This document shows positions 28,401 through 36,910 of a stretch of DNA of 64,000 nt, in pieces. The notes under the pieces were generated by a model. That model was not told the origin of the DNA. It saw only the letters and a list, made by a program, of their open reading frames with translations, and ran no database searches. The stretch's first letter is position 1. Each line of letters begins with the position of its first letter. The stretch is from Photorhabdus australis DSM 17609 (lineage in GTDB: Bacteria; Pseudomonadota; Gammaproteobacteria; Enterobacterales; Enterobacteriaceae), in assembly GCF_000711895.1 (NCBI RefSeq), contig NZ_JONO01000029.1, positions 1 through 64,000 of the forward strand, in the 5' to 3' direction. The translations under genes and the position numbers were made by a program.

Positions 28401-29210
28401 AAGCGCGGGGGCTATTCCGTCAAAGCATTTCCAGCATTGGTGGATGAAAAAGAGAGTATTGGTATTAAGCTATTTGAAACTGAACTTGAACAACAGATTG
28501 CTATGTGGGAAGGCACTCGTCGTCTGCTATTGCTAAATATTCCTTCACCAATTAAATACTTACATGAGAAATTGCCTAACAAATCCAAATTGGGTCTCTA
28601 TTTTAATCCTTATGGCAACGTGCTGGATTTAATCGATGATTGTATTGCCTGTGGTGTTGATAAATTGATGGCAGGGCATGGGGGTCTGGTTTGGAATGAG
28701 CAGGCTTTTATTCAGTTACAGGATAAGGTTCGGGCTGAATTGAATGATACGGTGGTGGAAATTGCTAAGCAGGTAGAACAGATACTCACTGCCGTTTTTG
28801 CTATTAATAAACGTCTTAAAGGCCGGGTTGATATCTCACTGGCGTTGGCGTTATCTGATATTAAGGCACAGATTTCTGGTTTGGTTTTCAGAGGATTTGT
28901 CACCACTAATGGCTGGAAACGTTTGCTAGATATTTTGCGTTATTTGCATGGCATTGAGCGGCGTTTGGAAAAATTGGCTGTTGATCGACATCGGGACCGG
29001 ACGCAAATGGGGCGTATTGAGAATGTTCAGCAACAATGGCAGCAATGGTTAGCGAAATTATCGTTGCAACAGAAACAGCTACCTGAGGTACAAGAAATTC
29101 GTTGGATGATAGAAGAACTACGGGTCAGTTTGTTTGCCCAGCAACTGGGTACGCCATATCCGGTCTCTGATAAACGAATTTTGCAAACAATGGAGCAAAT
29201 TGCTTCCTGA
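25467..29210 (+). CDS. hrpA: ATP-dependent RNA helicase HrpA
   Basis: A 1247-residue DEAH-box helicase. Walker A is AGETGSGKTT (about residues 44-53); DEAH appears in IIDEAHERSLN, SAT in TSATIDPERF and motif VI in QRKGRCGRVS. The C-terminal half contains the HA2, OB and DUF3418 regions typical of HrpA. In E. coli it resolves stalled or collided ribosomes. The protein starts (GTG, AAGGA in front) at what corresponds to about residue 60 of the 1300-residue E. coli protein, so it lacks the N-terminal extension. No in-frame coding continuation is seen upstream. The gene is otherwise intact. Confidence 0.94.
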   Translation: MKEFQKIINRQAVCPTIKYPENLPVSQKKDDIYKAIRDHQVVIIAGETGSGKTTQIPKICLELGRGIKGLIGHTQPRRLAARAVANRLAEELETSVGAAVGYKVRFSDHVGDNTLVKLMTDGILLAELQNDKLLKQYDTLIIDEAHERSLNIDFILGYLRQLLPKRPDLKVIITSATIDPERFSRHFNHAPIIEVSGRTYPVEVRYRPVMGEDNDGERDQLEAIIDAVDELGHEGPGDILIFMSGEREIRDTADALNKLNLRHTEILPLFARLSNSDQNRIFQSHSGRRIVLATNVAETSLTVPGIKYVIDTGYARISRYSYRTKVQRLPIEPISQASANQRKGRCGRVSDGICIRLYSEDDFLSRPEFTDPEILRTNLASVILQMTSIGLGDVSAFPFVQPPDKRNIQDGVRLLEELGAIDQKATVQGNYCLTSIGRQLAQLPVDPRLARMVLEARNHGCVREVMVITAALSIQDPRERPLEKQQVSDEKHRRFADKDSDFIAFLKLWDFLKEQQKALSSAQFRKLCRQDYLNYLRVREWQDIYTQLRQVVKEIGLPVNSQDADYRSIHVSLLSGLLSHIGQKDTDKQEYTGARNARFSIFPGSGLFKKPPKWVMVAELVETSRLWGRIAARIEPDWVEPLAVHLVKYHYSEPHWQKSQGAVMAKEKVTLYGLPIVVSRQINYSKIDPMLCRELFIRHALVEGDWQTRHAFFRVNLKLREEIEALEHKSRRRDILVDDETLFNFYDQRIPQSVVSARHFDRWWQKSGKQQPELLNFEKNMLIRGDADKISALDYPNYWYQNSLKLRLSYQFEPGTEADGVTVHIPLPVLNQIKDDGFDWQIPGIRYDLVVALIKSLPKPVRRNFVPAPNYAQAFMERVSQPQSTLLDSLERELRRMTGVTVSRDDWQLGQVPDHLKMTFRVVGEKNRTIAEGKDLSALKLRLKDKVQETLSAVADDGIEQSGLHIWSFGELPERYEQKRGGYSVKAFPALVDEKESIGIKLFETELEQQIAMWEGTRRLLLLNIPSPIKYLHEKLPNKSKLGLYFNPYGNVLDLIDDCIACGVDKLMAGHGGLVWNEQAFIQLQDKVRAELNDTVVEIAKQVEQILTAVFAINKRLKGRVDISLALALSDIKAQISGLVFRGFVTTNGWKRLLDILRYLHGIERRLEKLAVDRHRDRTQMGRIENVQQQWQQWLAKLSLQQKQLPEVQEIRWMIEELRVSLFAQQLGTPYPVSDKRILQTMEQIAS

Positions 29211-29302
29211 TGAGAAGAAATGCCAGAGACTGTTCATGGTTTCGGCGAGGTCATTTTTTATGAACTAGAGGGAGAGGGCACCTCGTTTAGAGGTGGCTTC
29301 TA

Positions 29303-29458
29303 CTAAGATGTGCGCTTTAGTTGGCAGGTGCTTTCTGCATGTTTGGTTTTATTAACTTTAATGAAAGTATTAACCATGTTAGTTTTGCTTTCGCGGTTAC
29401 GATCATAGTCGGCCTGCGTCGTCGTTTTCTTTGTTGCTGTAGCACGTTTTAACAACAT
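29303..29458 (-). CDS. Candidate 51-residue basic small protein
   Basis: A short frame with a strong GAGGAG just before the ATG (spacing only 3 bases from AGGAG). The product is very basic and Thr/Lys-rich (MLLKRATATKKTTTQADYD at the start, TFIKVNKTKHAES later) with a single Cys near the end. It has no membrane segment. I do not recognise it. It converges with hrpA. The Shine-Dalgarno match and amino-acid bias support it; the short spacing and lack of a family weaken it. Confidence 0.4.
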   Translation of the reverse strand: MLLKRATATKKTTTQADYDRNRESKTNMVNTFIKVNKTKHAESTCQLKRTS

Positions 29459-29620
29459 AAGCTCCTCTTTTTAGATATTCATACTTTGATGCTAATCCTG
29501 ATTTCACCTTTTGTAAAAGTCTTTCATAGGTTCTTTTGTGGGAATAACTATAACCACTAAAATACAGATAATGAATCTTAGATTTTTCAATGTAATTAAT
29601 AAATTATTGTTATTAATTTC

Positions 29621-29648
29621 GTGATATGGAAAAAGTGACTTTCTGATA
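29621..29648. repeat. Direct repeat, left copy, flanking the hicBA-type locus
   Basis: GTGATATGGAAAAAGTGACT followed by TTCTGATA is repeated with one mismatch at 30612-30639. The two 28-base copies lie on either side of the toxin-antitoxin pair, 963 bases apart. Confidence 0.7.
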
Positions 29649-29822
29649 TTTAATTATATCAATGACATACCTGATATGATATAGAGTTATCTGAACTATT
29701 ATATTAGTCAATACTTAGTAGTCTATTTTATCCCTAAGTCTAGGATGGCTTAAATAATACCTTTTCTTATATTATTGTGTGGGCTATTATTACCAAATGG
29801 TAGTAAGTGATAAGGGGGAGTT

Positions 29823-30080
29823 ATGAACACAGTTTATAAGGCGCATTTCGGTGATCGACAAACTAGTTTTGTTGTAAAAGTCACTCATGATAACGTCTGG
29901 ATTGCTGAATGTGATGAATTAGGGGTAGTAACTGAAGCCAAAACCTATGATGAATTGACAGCACGAGTATGGGAAATAGTTCCTGAGTTATACGAGGTAA
30001 ATGGGCTTGGTAATAACCCTGGTGCGATAAAAATTAGTTTCGTTCAGGAACAATCTTACGATTCAAGGATAGCGCTCTGA
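29823..30080 (+). CDS. DUF1902/HicB-like antitoxin
   Basis: An 85-residue protein with the DUF1902 partial RNase-H-like fold: VYKAHFGDRQTSFVVKVTHD, then VWIAECDELGVVTEAKTYDE, where WIAECDELG is the family core. It has no DNA-binding tail of the usual HicB type. GGGGGAGTT precedes the ATG. It is one base ahead of a HicA-like toxin gene, so it is the antitoxin of the pair; antitoxin-first order is usual for DUF1902 members. Confidence 0.82.
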   Translation: MNTVYKAHFGDRQTSFVVKVTHDNVWIAECDELGVVTEAKTYDELTARVWEIVPELYEVNGLGNNPGAIKISFVQEQSYDSRIAL

Positions 30081-30081
30081 T

Positions 30082-30279
30082 ATGGGATCTGGCTTATATC
30101 CACAACTGAGAGAAATCTTATTGGCGCATGGATGCTATTTTGTTAGACAAGGAAAAGGTAGCCATGAAATATGGCGCAGCGATATAACCAATAAAGCGTT
30201 TAGTGTGCCATATACAATAGCTTCTAAGCATACCGCTAATGCGGTTCTGAGACAGGCAGGTATTAAAGAAAAAATCTAA
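30082..30279 (+). CDS. HicA-like mRNA interferase toxin
   Basis: A 65-residue dsRBD-like protein with the HicA hallmarks: LREILLAHGCYFVRQGKGSHEIW, where the His of GSHEIW (about residue 30) is the catalytic residue, and a C-terminal SKHTANAVLRQAGIKEKI helix. HicA toxins cleave mRNA until neutralised. One base separates it from the antitoxin gene. Key residues are intact, so the toxin should be active. Confidence 0.85.
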   Translation: MGSGLYPQLREILLAHGCYFVRQGKGSHEIWRSDITNKAFSVPYTIASKHTANAVLRQAGIKEKI

Positions 30280-30813
30280 TGATTGCTGTCATTATATCGT
30301 TGTAAGTAAAGATAAATTATACAATTAAATCTACTTCGGTGGATTTTTTCATATATGCCACTTAATTTCGGTTTTTTTATAGGTGAAATTAAGAATAAGA
30401 AATATAAAGGAGGAGATTATCTTATCCGTGTGTCATTTGGTGACTAAAATGAAGGTATACTGTGAAAATTGGTGATAAGGTGAAATTATGGACGGCATTA
30501 GAGCATTGAGTAGATGGAAGTACAGGAAAAGATGCCTACTATAGCAACTGACCGCCCTTCTGAAAAATTGCACTTATTAGTCGAATCCGCCAGTTATTAT
30601 TATATAATTTTGTGATATGTAAAAAGTGACTTTCTGATAATAAGGAAAGGCCATTTTTTTGGCCTTCTGCCCTATAGGATTTAAACTCGATCATTCCAGC
30701 TATCGGAATGAATTATATTTCCATCATTATGTTTCCAGGCAGGGCGGGATTCTACTTTGTATAAAAATCAATCGTCACACTGATATTGATAATTTCGCAT
30801 ATTCAATATGATT
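30280..30813. other. Intergenic region with hairpin and direct-repeat copy
   Basis: No supported gene. A short frame near 30461 (KIGDKVKLWTALEH) stops after 15 codons and looks like debris. The right copy of the direct repeat is at 30612-30639. A hairpin AAGGCCA-TTTTTT-TGGCCTT spans 30647-30666 and may end the toxin-antitoxin transcript. Confidence 0.5.
30612..30639. repeat. Direct repeat, right copy, flanking the hicBA-type locus
   Basis: GTGATATGTAAAAAGTGACT followed by TTCTGATA matches the copy at 29621-29648 in 27 of 28 bases. Flanking A/T-rich bases also resemble each other. Confidence 0.7.
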
Positions 30814-31349
30814 TTATTGATAGGTTTTGATATCTCTTTTGTGTGTTTGTTGAGCATGTGAAGAGTTATTTTTACCCATAATAACCATATTAAAAATATG
30901 AGATCCGGCCCTGTGTTTCCAGGTGATTTTTTCGTAGCGAAGTTCAACGATTTCCATATGATTGAATTTCTCTTTTGATGCGTCCTTTATATCGAGCATA
31001 ACAGGAACAATATTAACCACTTTTACATTTTCCATGAAAGTATTGAAGTACTCTTTTTCTTGACCATGTTCATTTATTTTATACCATTTTAACTCTGCTG
31101 ATTTTAATGTTTGCCCTGTGGTTAATGCCTTATAAAGATAGGGTGATGACGAGTCGACTTCTTTTTCAATCATAAACGGGAGGTGTTTCCTCGTTCCAGT
31201 CAATTTTCCCGTATTATCATCATTGGCGATACTGACACTATGATGAAGACCTAAAACCTCAATACTGCCTTCTCTACCATAGACATCGACGGAACCTTTA
31301 ATATCTGATCCGCCATCGTCTTTTATATACATATAGAGAGGATAGCCAT
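30814..31349 (-). pseudogene. hcp: Hcp-family T6SS tube protein, frameshifted at codon 3
   Basis: The protein frame is a clear Hcp family member (LYMYIKDDGGSDIKGSVDV, REGSIEVLGLHH, LTGTRKHLPFMIEKEVDS, LKSAELKWYKI, LRYEKITWKH). Enteric relatives start MAIPLYLWLKDDGG. Here an ideal start exists at 31349 (AAGGAGATTAACG then ATG GCT AT), but the frame there runs MAILSICI and stops at 31323; one missing base after codon 2 would restore MAIPLYMYIKDDGG. The only in-frame ATG left, at 31332, has no ribosome-binding site. The C-terminus (about 25 residues, KNNSSHAQQTHKRD) is also unlike usual Hcp ends. It is last in the tlde1-immunity-hcp block. Confidence 0.75.
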
Positions 31350-31351
31350 CG

Positions 31352-31877
31352 TTAATCTCCTTCAGAAAATGATTTTGAATTACCAGTGGTAGAAATAAGT
31401 TTTTGTAAGCATTTTTCACCGCCTTTGTTTTTATACAGTGCACGAATACTGTCAACGACATATTGATTCAACTCAGCTTCCGTTCCTTGATAAAAAGGCA
31501 GAGAACATACAGAATCAGTGCTAATTGGAACATTGGAATCATCAAGAATAGATAATACTCCGTTTGCGTTTTTCGGTAATGCGGTTGCCAATGCGGTTGA
31601 TAACGTTTCCGATATCGGCGTCACTGCCTTTTGCAAGTAAAGGCGCTACTTTTAGCCATGCCATATCTCCACTTGCAATATGGTCTGTTATATAATCCCA
31701 TTCTCCGTTGTCTCCTTCTGGCATATTTGCAATTACCGCTCTTGCACCCTGCTGCTTTATTTGTAGAGTTAATTGCTCTGGTGTTAAATTTGGGTATGGA
31801 TTTTTAGCTATAATATGACGATCTACGGCTAGTGAATAGAATGATACCAGCATTAAAAACAAAATCAGTTTTTTCAT
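31352..31877 (-). pseudogene. Immunity protein to the Tlde1-like toxin, frameshifted
   Basis: The gene opens with a signal peptide (KKLILFLMLVSFYSLAVD), as expected for a periplasmic immunity protein, and reads on through WDYITDHIASGDMAWLKVA to GSDAD. There a single extra base near 31613 throws it into a wrong frame that ends at 31542. The proper continuation, SETLSTALATALPKNANGVL then VCSLPFYQGTEAELNQYV and CLQKL, follows in the next frame to the stop at 31352. Removing one A gives one continuous protein of about 174 residues. The start overlaps the expected stop of the toxin gene (ATGA). Probably inactive unless ribosomes slip. Confidence 0.7.
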
Positions 31878-31908
31878 TTGACCACCAGAATTGTATCACT
31901 AGAGTTGG

Positions 31909-32235
31909 CTATTTTTTTCTGAGATTGGAGCCATTTATAATGATACAACCATGTGATGCTTGCCGGTATGTACCATCCTTTCTGTCTCCGTGTATTCTAA
32001 AAAGAGTACGCCCAAACGTATTAGTTCCCATAATAGGCTCTAATGTCACAGTAACTTTGGTTATTGAGTTAGTGTAACCATTGATTCTGTAATAACCGCG
32101 AGGAATTGGTCCTTCATCTTTAACTTGCTCCATAGATGAATTGTTTATCCCAGCGCCACGACCGCTATAGCCCTTTGCGATAAAAGAACCATTATGTGTT
32201 AGCACTCCAGTGCTTTGTGAATATTGCCAAGTCAT
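31909..32235 (-). CDS. tlde1: Tlde1-like T6SS peptidoglycan-targeting toxin (DUF2778), 3' frameshift
   Basis: A 108-residue protein with the Tlde1/DUF2778 pattern: MTWQYSQSTGVLTHNGSFIA, GYSGRGAGINNSSMEQVKDE, GPIPRGYYRING, and the L,D-transpeptidase-type active-site block IHGD...ASHGCIII with His and Cys intact. Tlde1 enzymes act in the periplasm of the target cell on peptidoglycan tetrapeptides. The start at 32235 has GAGG in front. The present frame ends LRKK at a TAG after a run of seven A. With eight A it would read on as KKIANSSDTILVVK and stop at 31874, overlapping the immunity start, as in relatives. So the last 10 or so residues are lost. Confidence 0.75.
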   Translation of the reverse strand: MTWQYSQSTGVLTHNGSFIAKGYSGRGAGINNSSMEQVKDEGPIPRGYYRINGYTNSITKVTVTLEPIMGTNTFGRTLFRIHGDRKDGTYRQASHGCIIINGSNLRKK

Positions 32236-32552
32236 ATTTATCCTCATTAATAATTTATATAAATCATGATGGGTAATCTAAATGTAATAAAATTTTTTTA
32301 AAGTGTTATTTTGTAAAAAAGATAATATTTTTGTAAATATGGCTACTTAAAACAATAAATTAAGAACTGATATTGCTTAGAGATCATCTAAATTATAGTC
32401 GAAAAAATCTGGAAAAATAAATAATGATATTCCCCCAACTTCTTAATTAAACGTTAAGTTTTGTTGTTCTTAATCTTGATAAAAATAAAATAATTAAAAA
32501 CAGTGAAACAGCTAAGAAATAAATTAATCTATAACTGATACAGATTAATTTA
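32236..32552. other. AT-rich intergenic region
   Basis: About 320 bases between the T6SS cargo block and the fimbrial operon. Very AT-rich; it must contain the promoter of the tlde1 block. No gene, tRNA or repeat seen. Confidence 0.5.
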
Positions 32553-33548
32553 TTACTGATAGGTTAATGTGATTGTCGCGGTCACATTTGCTTGTCCGGG
32601 GGTAATATTGCGATCGAATTGAAAATAGCGGGCGTGTAAAGGGATAGAGAACTTCCCGCCTGAATAGCTATTACCGATATTGATTTGTGAATGGATAATT
32701 ACGGGTTGATTGTTGTGAAGTATTTGTAGACCAACACCGGAAGCGGTTGTGTGGTTATTATCCTGATCCAGTGCCCAGACATGATATAAATTATTCTTTG
32801 CTTGCTTTCCATCAAGCATTAATTGAATATTAACATCATCATCGCAATCTAAAATAATCTCAAAATCTTTCCCTCCTGCGGTGCTATTAACACCAGAAAA
32901 ATCGCTCTTTTTGATATCACCCATGGGAACAACAATATTGGTATCTTTCAGCGAACAGCTTTTAGTAATAATCCGGGTATTTCCCAAACGGTAGGTATGA
33001 ACGACGTTATCATTTATTCGTGCCTGAATTAACTGATCGTTTCTGACAAAACCAGAGCCGGTTGTTGGTGCTATTTTTATCAGTTGAATTGTTAGATATC
33101 CCCATGTATTACCACAATACCAACGACTTGAATTGTCACAGGTTACAGGGTCGTGAACAATACGGGGTAACCAATCCAAACCATAGCCGGGACCCCAGGT
33201 ATTTATTCTTATACCCACACCGGGAATACCAGATTCGTAAATAGCATCCTTGTTGTAGTCTGCACTTTTATAAGATGTATATCCCCATGATGTTTTAACA
33301 TTTTTATCGCAATAGAAGATATTGCCTTTATTGGCTAATTCATCAGCACGATATTCATAAATGGTTGTGCCAATAGCGTGATCTCTTGGTACATATAAGG
33401 TACCAAAAGACAGATTAGTGATTTCCGGTTTAAATTCTTTGTCAAACTGGCAGTTAGCGGCAAAACTATAAGAACTTATTGCCAAACCAATAAATAAATG
33501 CGTGACCATTAGTAACTGTTTAATTCTATTATAAATATTGAGCATCAT
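32553..33548 (-). CDS. Fimbrial tip adhesin, two-domain type
   Basis: A 331-residue exported protein (signal peptide ending near SSYSFAAN, about residue 31). The N-terminal half (about 32-185) is a unique receptor-binding-type domain with several Cys (DNSSRWYCGNTWGY); the C-terminal half (about 195-331) is a pilin domain with CSLKDTNIVVPMGDIKKSDF and the terminal beta-zipper motif (NVTATITLTYQ). It is the last gene of the chaperone-usher operon, the usual place for the adhesin, 16 bases behind the usher gene. The receptor is unknown. Confidence 0.85.
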   Translation of the reverse strand: MMLNIYNRIKQLLMVTHLFIGLAISSYSFAANCQFDKEFKPEITNLSFGTLYVPRDHAIGTTIYEYRADELANKGNIFYCDKNVKTSWGYTSYKSADYNKDAIYESGIPGVGIRINTWGPGYGLDWLPRIVHDPVTCDNSSRWYCGNTWGYLTIQLIKIAPTTGSGFVRNDQLIQARINDNVVHTYRLGNTRIITKSCSLKDTNIVVPMGDIKKSDFSGVNSTAGGKDFEIILDCDDDVNIQLMLDGKQAKNNLYHVWALDQDNNHTTASGVGLQILHNNQPVIIHSQINIGNSYSGGKFSIPLHARYFQFDRNITPGQANVTATITLTYQ

Positions 33549-33564
33549 ATTTTCCTGAAAATCG

Positions 33565-36099
33565 TTATTTACAGTGAGCTTCTATTATATAGATGCCAGA
33601 TAAAGGTTTTTTTTCTGGTAACTTATAATTGACACTACATTCCTGAATATCCTGATAACCCCATTTAACCAATAATCGTCCACTATCGGGTAAACCGGTG
33701 AGGTAAACCTGTCCTTCATGACCGACAATTGCATTATTGGTTTCATCAATTTCGTGGTGTTTTTCTAACGTCACTATTGCCCCAAAAGGAATAGGATTAT
33801 CCTGATAATATAGGTTTATCAGAACTCTATGACCTATTCTGGTTTGGAAATTCGCCAGAACTAAAGCACCTTGAGTAGGAATAACCGTTTGGGCATTAAC
33901 ATCAATATCGACATTATCGGCTAATGAATGGGTATCGAGTGCAATTCGGTTTTTTCGGTAGCTGCTAACATAAGGAATAATCGCGAGACCGTTCCAATCG
34001 GTCGTAATACCCACATTATTATGGATCTTTATTCCTTTAGCCCCATCAGTTCGGACTAATGCTAAAGTATCACCTAAATGTTGTGAAAAGGTGATGCCAT
34101 ATGGGTGGGCAACAATGCCTCCTTGAAGGCCGTAATTCAGCTGGCGAGAATGACGGTCATAACTATAACCAGCATTAATCTGACTATAAGATCCTTTATA
34201 TTCTGCATGAGTATGACCACCAACTCCAATACCGTGATTTGCATAACTCTGTTGTAAGCTATAAGTTAAATTATTGTCTTCAAGTGCCGTACCACTTAAA
34301 CCTGTTTGATGAGAAATATCCTTATTTTTATTTGTATTCAAGTTGTAGTAGGCCCAGTTATTTTTCAACCAGCGATTTAATGGAACTTGTATGCTAAATG
34401 AAAAAAGTTGCTCGTTTTTATGGGTATTGGGGAGTTGGTTATAAGTGTAATTCAGATTGTAATTGATGTTGTTATAACTGGTGCTATAACCGGCGTTGAT
34501 ACTGCGTTCATAGCCATTTTGTTGCCAATAATTTTGCTGAAAAGCAGATAGATATAAACTCCCTAAATTTCCCAGAGACTGATTAATATGCAATTGCAGC
34601 TTACTTCTTTTATTAGTGCGATAACGCCAGTCACTATTATTAGAATTACCTATATCATTGGCTTCTTTAAATTCATAAAAGCCACGTGTTGAATAGCGAT
34701 AACCTGCCAGAGTAAAATTAGTCCCTATTAATGAAAAATCTTTTGCATATTGAAAACGGTAAGATTGCCCTTCGGCATTTGTATTTGACTGTAAATTAGT
34801 ATTTGCGTGGGTGATATCAAAGGAGAGAGAACCTAATGTACCTAAATTATAGCCTGCTCCCAAAGCCATTGATTGATAATCTTTTGATAAAATAGTACCG
34901 CCATAGGTGGTGATATTATTAGAAAGGCCGTAGATTAATGTGCCTTGGGTGAAATTAGGTTCTCTTCCTCGGTTATTTGATGATTGATACTGACCCAGCG
35001 TCATCGAATATTGAATCCCACCTTCCCGTAGCATGACAGGAACAGTTGAAAATGATTGGGTAGATCGACGTTCCTGACCATTTGCCTCTTTAATAATAAC
35101 CTCCAGATTTCCGCTGGATGTCGTTGAGAAAAGGTCATTAATGACAAATGGGCCGGGTGCGACATAAGCCTGATAAATGATATAACCATTTTGCTTGATC
35201 GTAACCTGAGCATGACTTTGCGCAATTCCTCGGACAGTAGGAGCAAACCCTTTTAAGCTGTCTGGTAACATATTATCGTCAGAAGCTAGTTGGAGGCCAC
35301 GAAATTGGTTACCTTCAAAAATATAGGAAGGTGTAAAGCTATCACCTAAGGTTAATTGTCCTTTCAGTGAGTGAATATCCCGTTGTAAATAGGTGTTAAT
35401 ACTTTTCCAACTCTTATTACGACTGGTGTAGGTGGAATAATTACGTAAGCGCCATGCTTGCCAATTAGCACCTGTTCGGAGATTCAGATAGTTGGTTTGT
35501 TTAGAGCCCGATTTGTTGTCTTGCCAACTATTTGATCCACTATAACTGTAATTAACTAACAATGAAGTTAATCCTTGTTGCCATAGTTCAGGTGAAACAT
35601 AACCTCTTGCCTGATTGTTTAATGCTGCTTGCGGAATACTGATATCCAGCCTTTGCTGACTAAAATTAAAGGTTGTACTTGCTGATGGAATATATTGTCC
35701 CAAATCAGACAGCTCTGTTTCTGGTGGTAAACTGACTAATTCTGGAAATGTATCAATTTTTACTCCTATATCCTGTAATTGTTGAACTGTCAGTTTAGGG
35801 AGTAACTTATTGTTTATCATAACGAAGGTTACATTTCTGGTATTGACCTTATCTTTGTTAAGATAAATATCTACCCAATAAATACCCGGAGGATAATCAT
35901 CTTGTGTGAAGATAGAGAGATCAATATTATCGGGTGAATGAGTACCTGTTTCTAAGGCATGAATGTTGAAATAATCTTCAGAATAAACATTAGTAGAACA
36001 AACAAGTACTCCGATTACCATAAATAGAGGTAATAAGCGCCACGGGCATTCAATATGGTATGGATTTTTATTAATTTTATGCCGTGAATACTTTTCCAT
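33565..36099 (-). CDS. Outer-membrane fimbrial usher (FimD/PapC family)
   Basis: An 844-residue usher (852 from a GTG at 36123). Signal region up to about residue 41 (MVIGVLVCSTNVYSED), N-terminal chaperone-binding domain (FNIHALETG), a 24-strand barrel with the motifs GYNLGTLGSLSFDITHAN and YGLSNNITTYGG, a plug domain and C-terminal domains ending with the Cys pair common in ushers (QECSVNYK...EAHCK). It assembles and exports pilin subunits through the outer membrane. Neither start has a strong ribosome-binding site. Gene order is pilin-chaperone-usher-adhesin. Confidence 0.92.
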   Translation of the reverse strand: MEKYSRHKINKNPYHIECPWRLLPLFMVIGVLVCSTNVYSEDYFNIHALETGTHSPDNIDLSIFTQDDYPPGIYWVDIYLNKDKVNTRNVTFVMINNKLLPKLTVQQLQDIGVKIDTFPELVSLPPETELSDLGQYIPSASTTFNFSQQRLDISIPQAALNNQARGYVSPELWQQGLTSLLVNYSYSGSNSWQDNKSGSKQTNYLNLRTGANWQAWRLRNYSTYTSRNKSWKSINTYLQRDIHSLKGQLTLGDSFTPSYIFEGNQFRGLQLASDDNMLPDSLKGFAPTVRGIAQSHAQVTIKQNGYIIYQAYVAPGPFVINDLFSTTSSGNLEVIIKEANGQERRSTQSFSTVPVMLREGGIQYSMTLGQYQSSNNRGREPNFTQGTLIYGLSNNITTYGGTILSKDYQSMALGAGYNLGTLGSLSFDITHANTNLQSNTNAEGQSYRFQYAKDFSLIGTNFTLAGYRYSTRGFYEFKEANDIGNSNNSDWRYRTNKRSKLQLHINQSLGNLGSLYLSAFQQNYWQQNGYERSINAGYSTSYNNINYNLNYTYNQLPNTHKNEQLFSFSIQVPLNRWLKNNWAYYNLNTNKNKDISHQTGLSGTALEDNNLTYSLQQSYANHGIGVGGHTHAEYKGSYSQINAGYSYDRHSRQLNYGLQGGIVAHPYGITFSQHLGDTLALVRTDGAKGIKIHNNVGITTDWNGLAIIPYVSSYRKNRIALDTHSLADNVDIDVNAQTVIPTQGALVLANFQTRIGHRVLINLYYQDNPIPFGAIVTLEKHHEIDETNNAIVGHEGQVYLTGLPDSGRLLVKWGYQDIQECSVNYKLPEKKPLSGIYIIEAHCK

Positions 36100-36141
36100 A
36101 ATTAATTTTCTAACATAGAACACATTAATGTAATTATTTTG

Positions 36142-36816
36142 TTAAATAATTGTTTTTTCTTCGGCAGTCACACCACCAAAATCATTAATGGTTTTCCAAC
36201 TAACTTGTTTTATGTTCTTTGCAGGTAGAGGCCAATTCAGTTGACTAAAAGGTTTAATCATTCCTGCTGGTTTTATTTCATGTTGATCGGCCTTAAGGTA
36301 TGAAAATGAGATAAAGTAAGGAGTGGGATTTTCAGCAACTAATACATTATTTTCTACCCTGAATTTGAGCTGTTTGTAGGCGATACTTGACTTTTCTGCT
36401 AAATTTACAGGACGGTAAAATAGTTTAAACTTTGATTTAACTGTAATTTGTAATTGATTTTGATCTGATTTTACTGAGGCAGGAATAGATTTCACATTGA
36501 GCCAAAAAAGTGATTCCCGATCATCAGGCAGGTTCGTTCCTGTTTTTACAATACGCAGGATATTTTCATTACCGGCTGTGAGCTTGAAAATTGGTGGAGT
36601 AACAATAAAGGGCGTTTTTGTATTATCGTTTTCATCCTGAATCCAGGACTGGATCAGATAAGGTGCATCTTTTTCTGGGTTATGTATAGAAATGGATGCT
36701 TCTTTTTTGTCGCTGATATAGATAACGCGGGTTCCACCAATGACGACGCCTGCGATAGCAAAATTTATGCTGATAATATATAGAAATATCATTGTTAATA
36801 AGCGGTGGTATTGCAC
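36142..36816 (-). CDS. Periplasmic fimbrial chaperone (FimC/PapD family)
   Basis: A 224-residue protein with signal peptide (cleavage near INFAIA, about residue 22) and two Ig-like domains. The first has GTRVIY, KEASISIHNPEKDAPYLIQSW and PIFKLTAGNENILRIV; the second has LKFRVENNVLVAENPTPYFI. The G1-strand residues that donate to pilin subunits and the Arg/Lys that anchor the subunit C-terminus (R in TRVIY, K around 112) are in place. It folds subunits and hands them to the usher. The start is GTG with GGAG in front. Confidence 0.92.
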   Translation of the reverse strand: MQYHRLLTMIFLYIISINFAIAGVVIGGTRVIYISDKKEASISIHNPEKDAPYLIQSWIQDENDNTKTPFIVTPPIFKLTAGNENILRIVKTGTNLPDDRESLFWLNVKSIPASVKSDQNQLQITVKSKFKLFYRPVNLAEKSSIAYKQLKFRVENNVLVAENPTPYFISFSYLKADQHEIKPAGMIKPFSQLNWPLPAKNIKQVSWKTINDFGGVTAEEKTII

Positions 36817-36910
36817 GGTAAGTTCTCCGTTTTATCGCATTTTTATACATTATTTTGTGGGATTAGTGGGCATCCGTGCCCATATTTCTTGGTTACTCAG
36901 TTTGGTTGTC

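Noticed and set aside
30461-30508. Short frame KIGDKVKLWTALEH behind the HicA-like gene
   Set aside because: Stops after 15 codons and has no family pattern; treated as debris.
31333-31461. Upstream extension of the Hcp frame to 31461
   Set aside because: It overlaps the end of the immunity gene in another frame and the residues do not belong to Hcp; the true start is the ATG at 31349 that is now out of frame.
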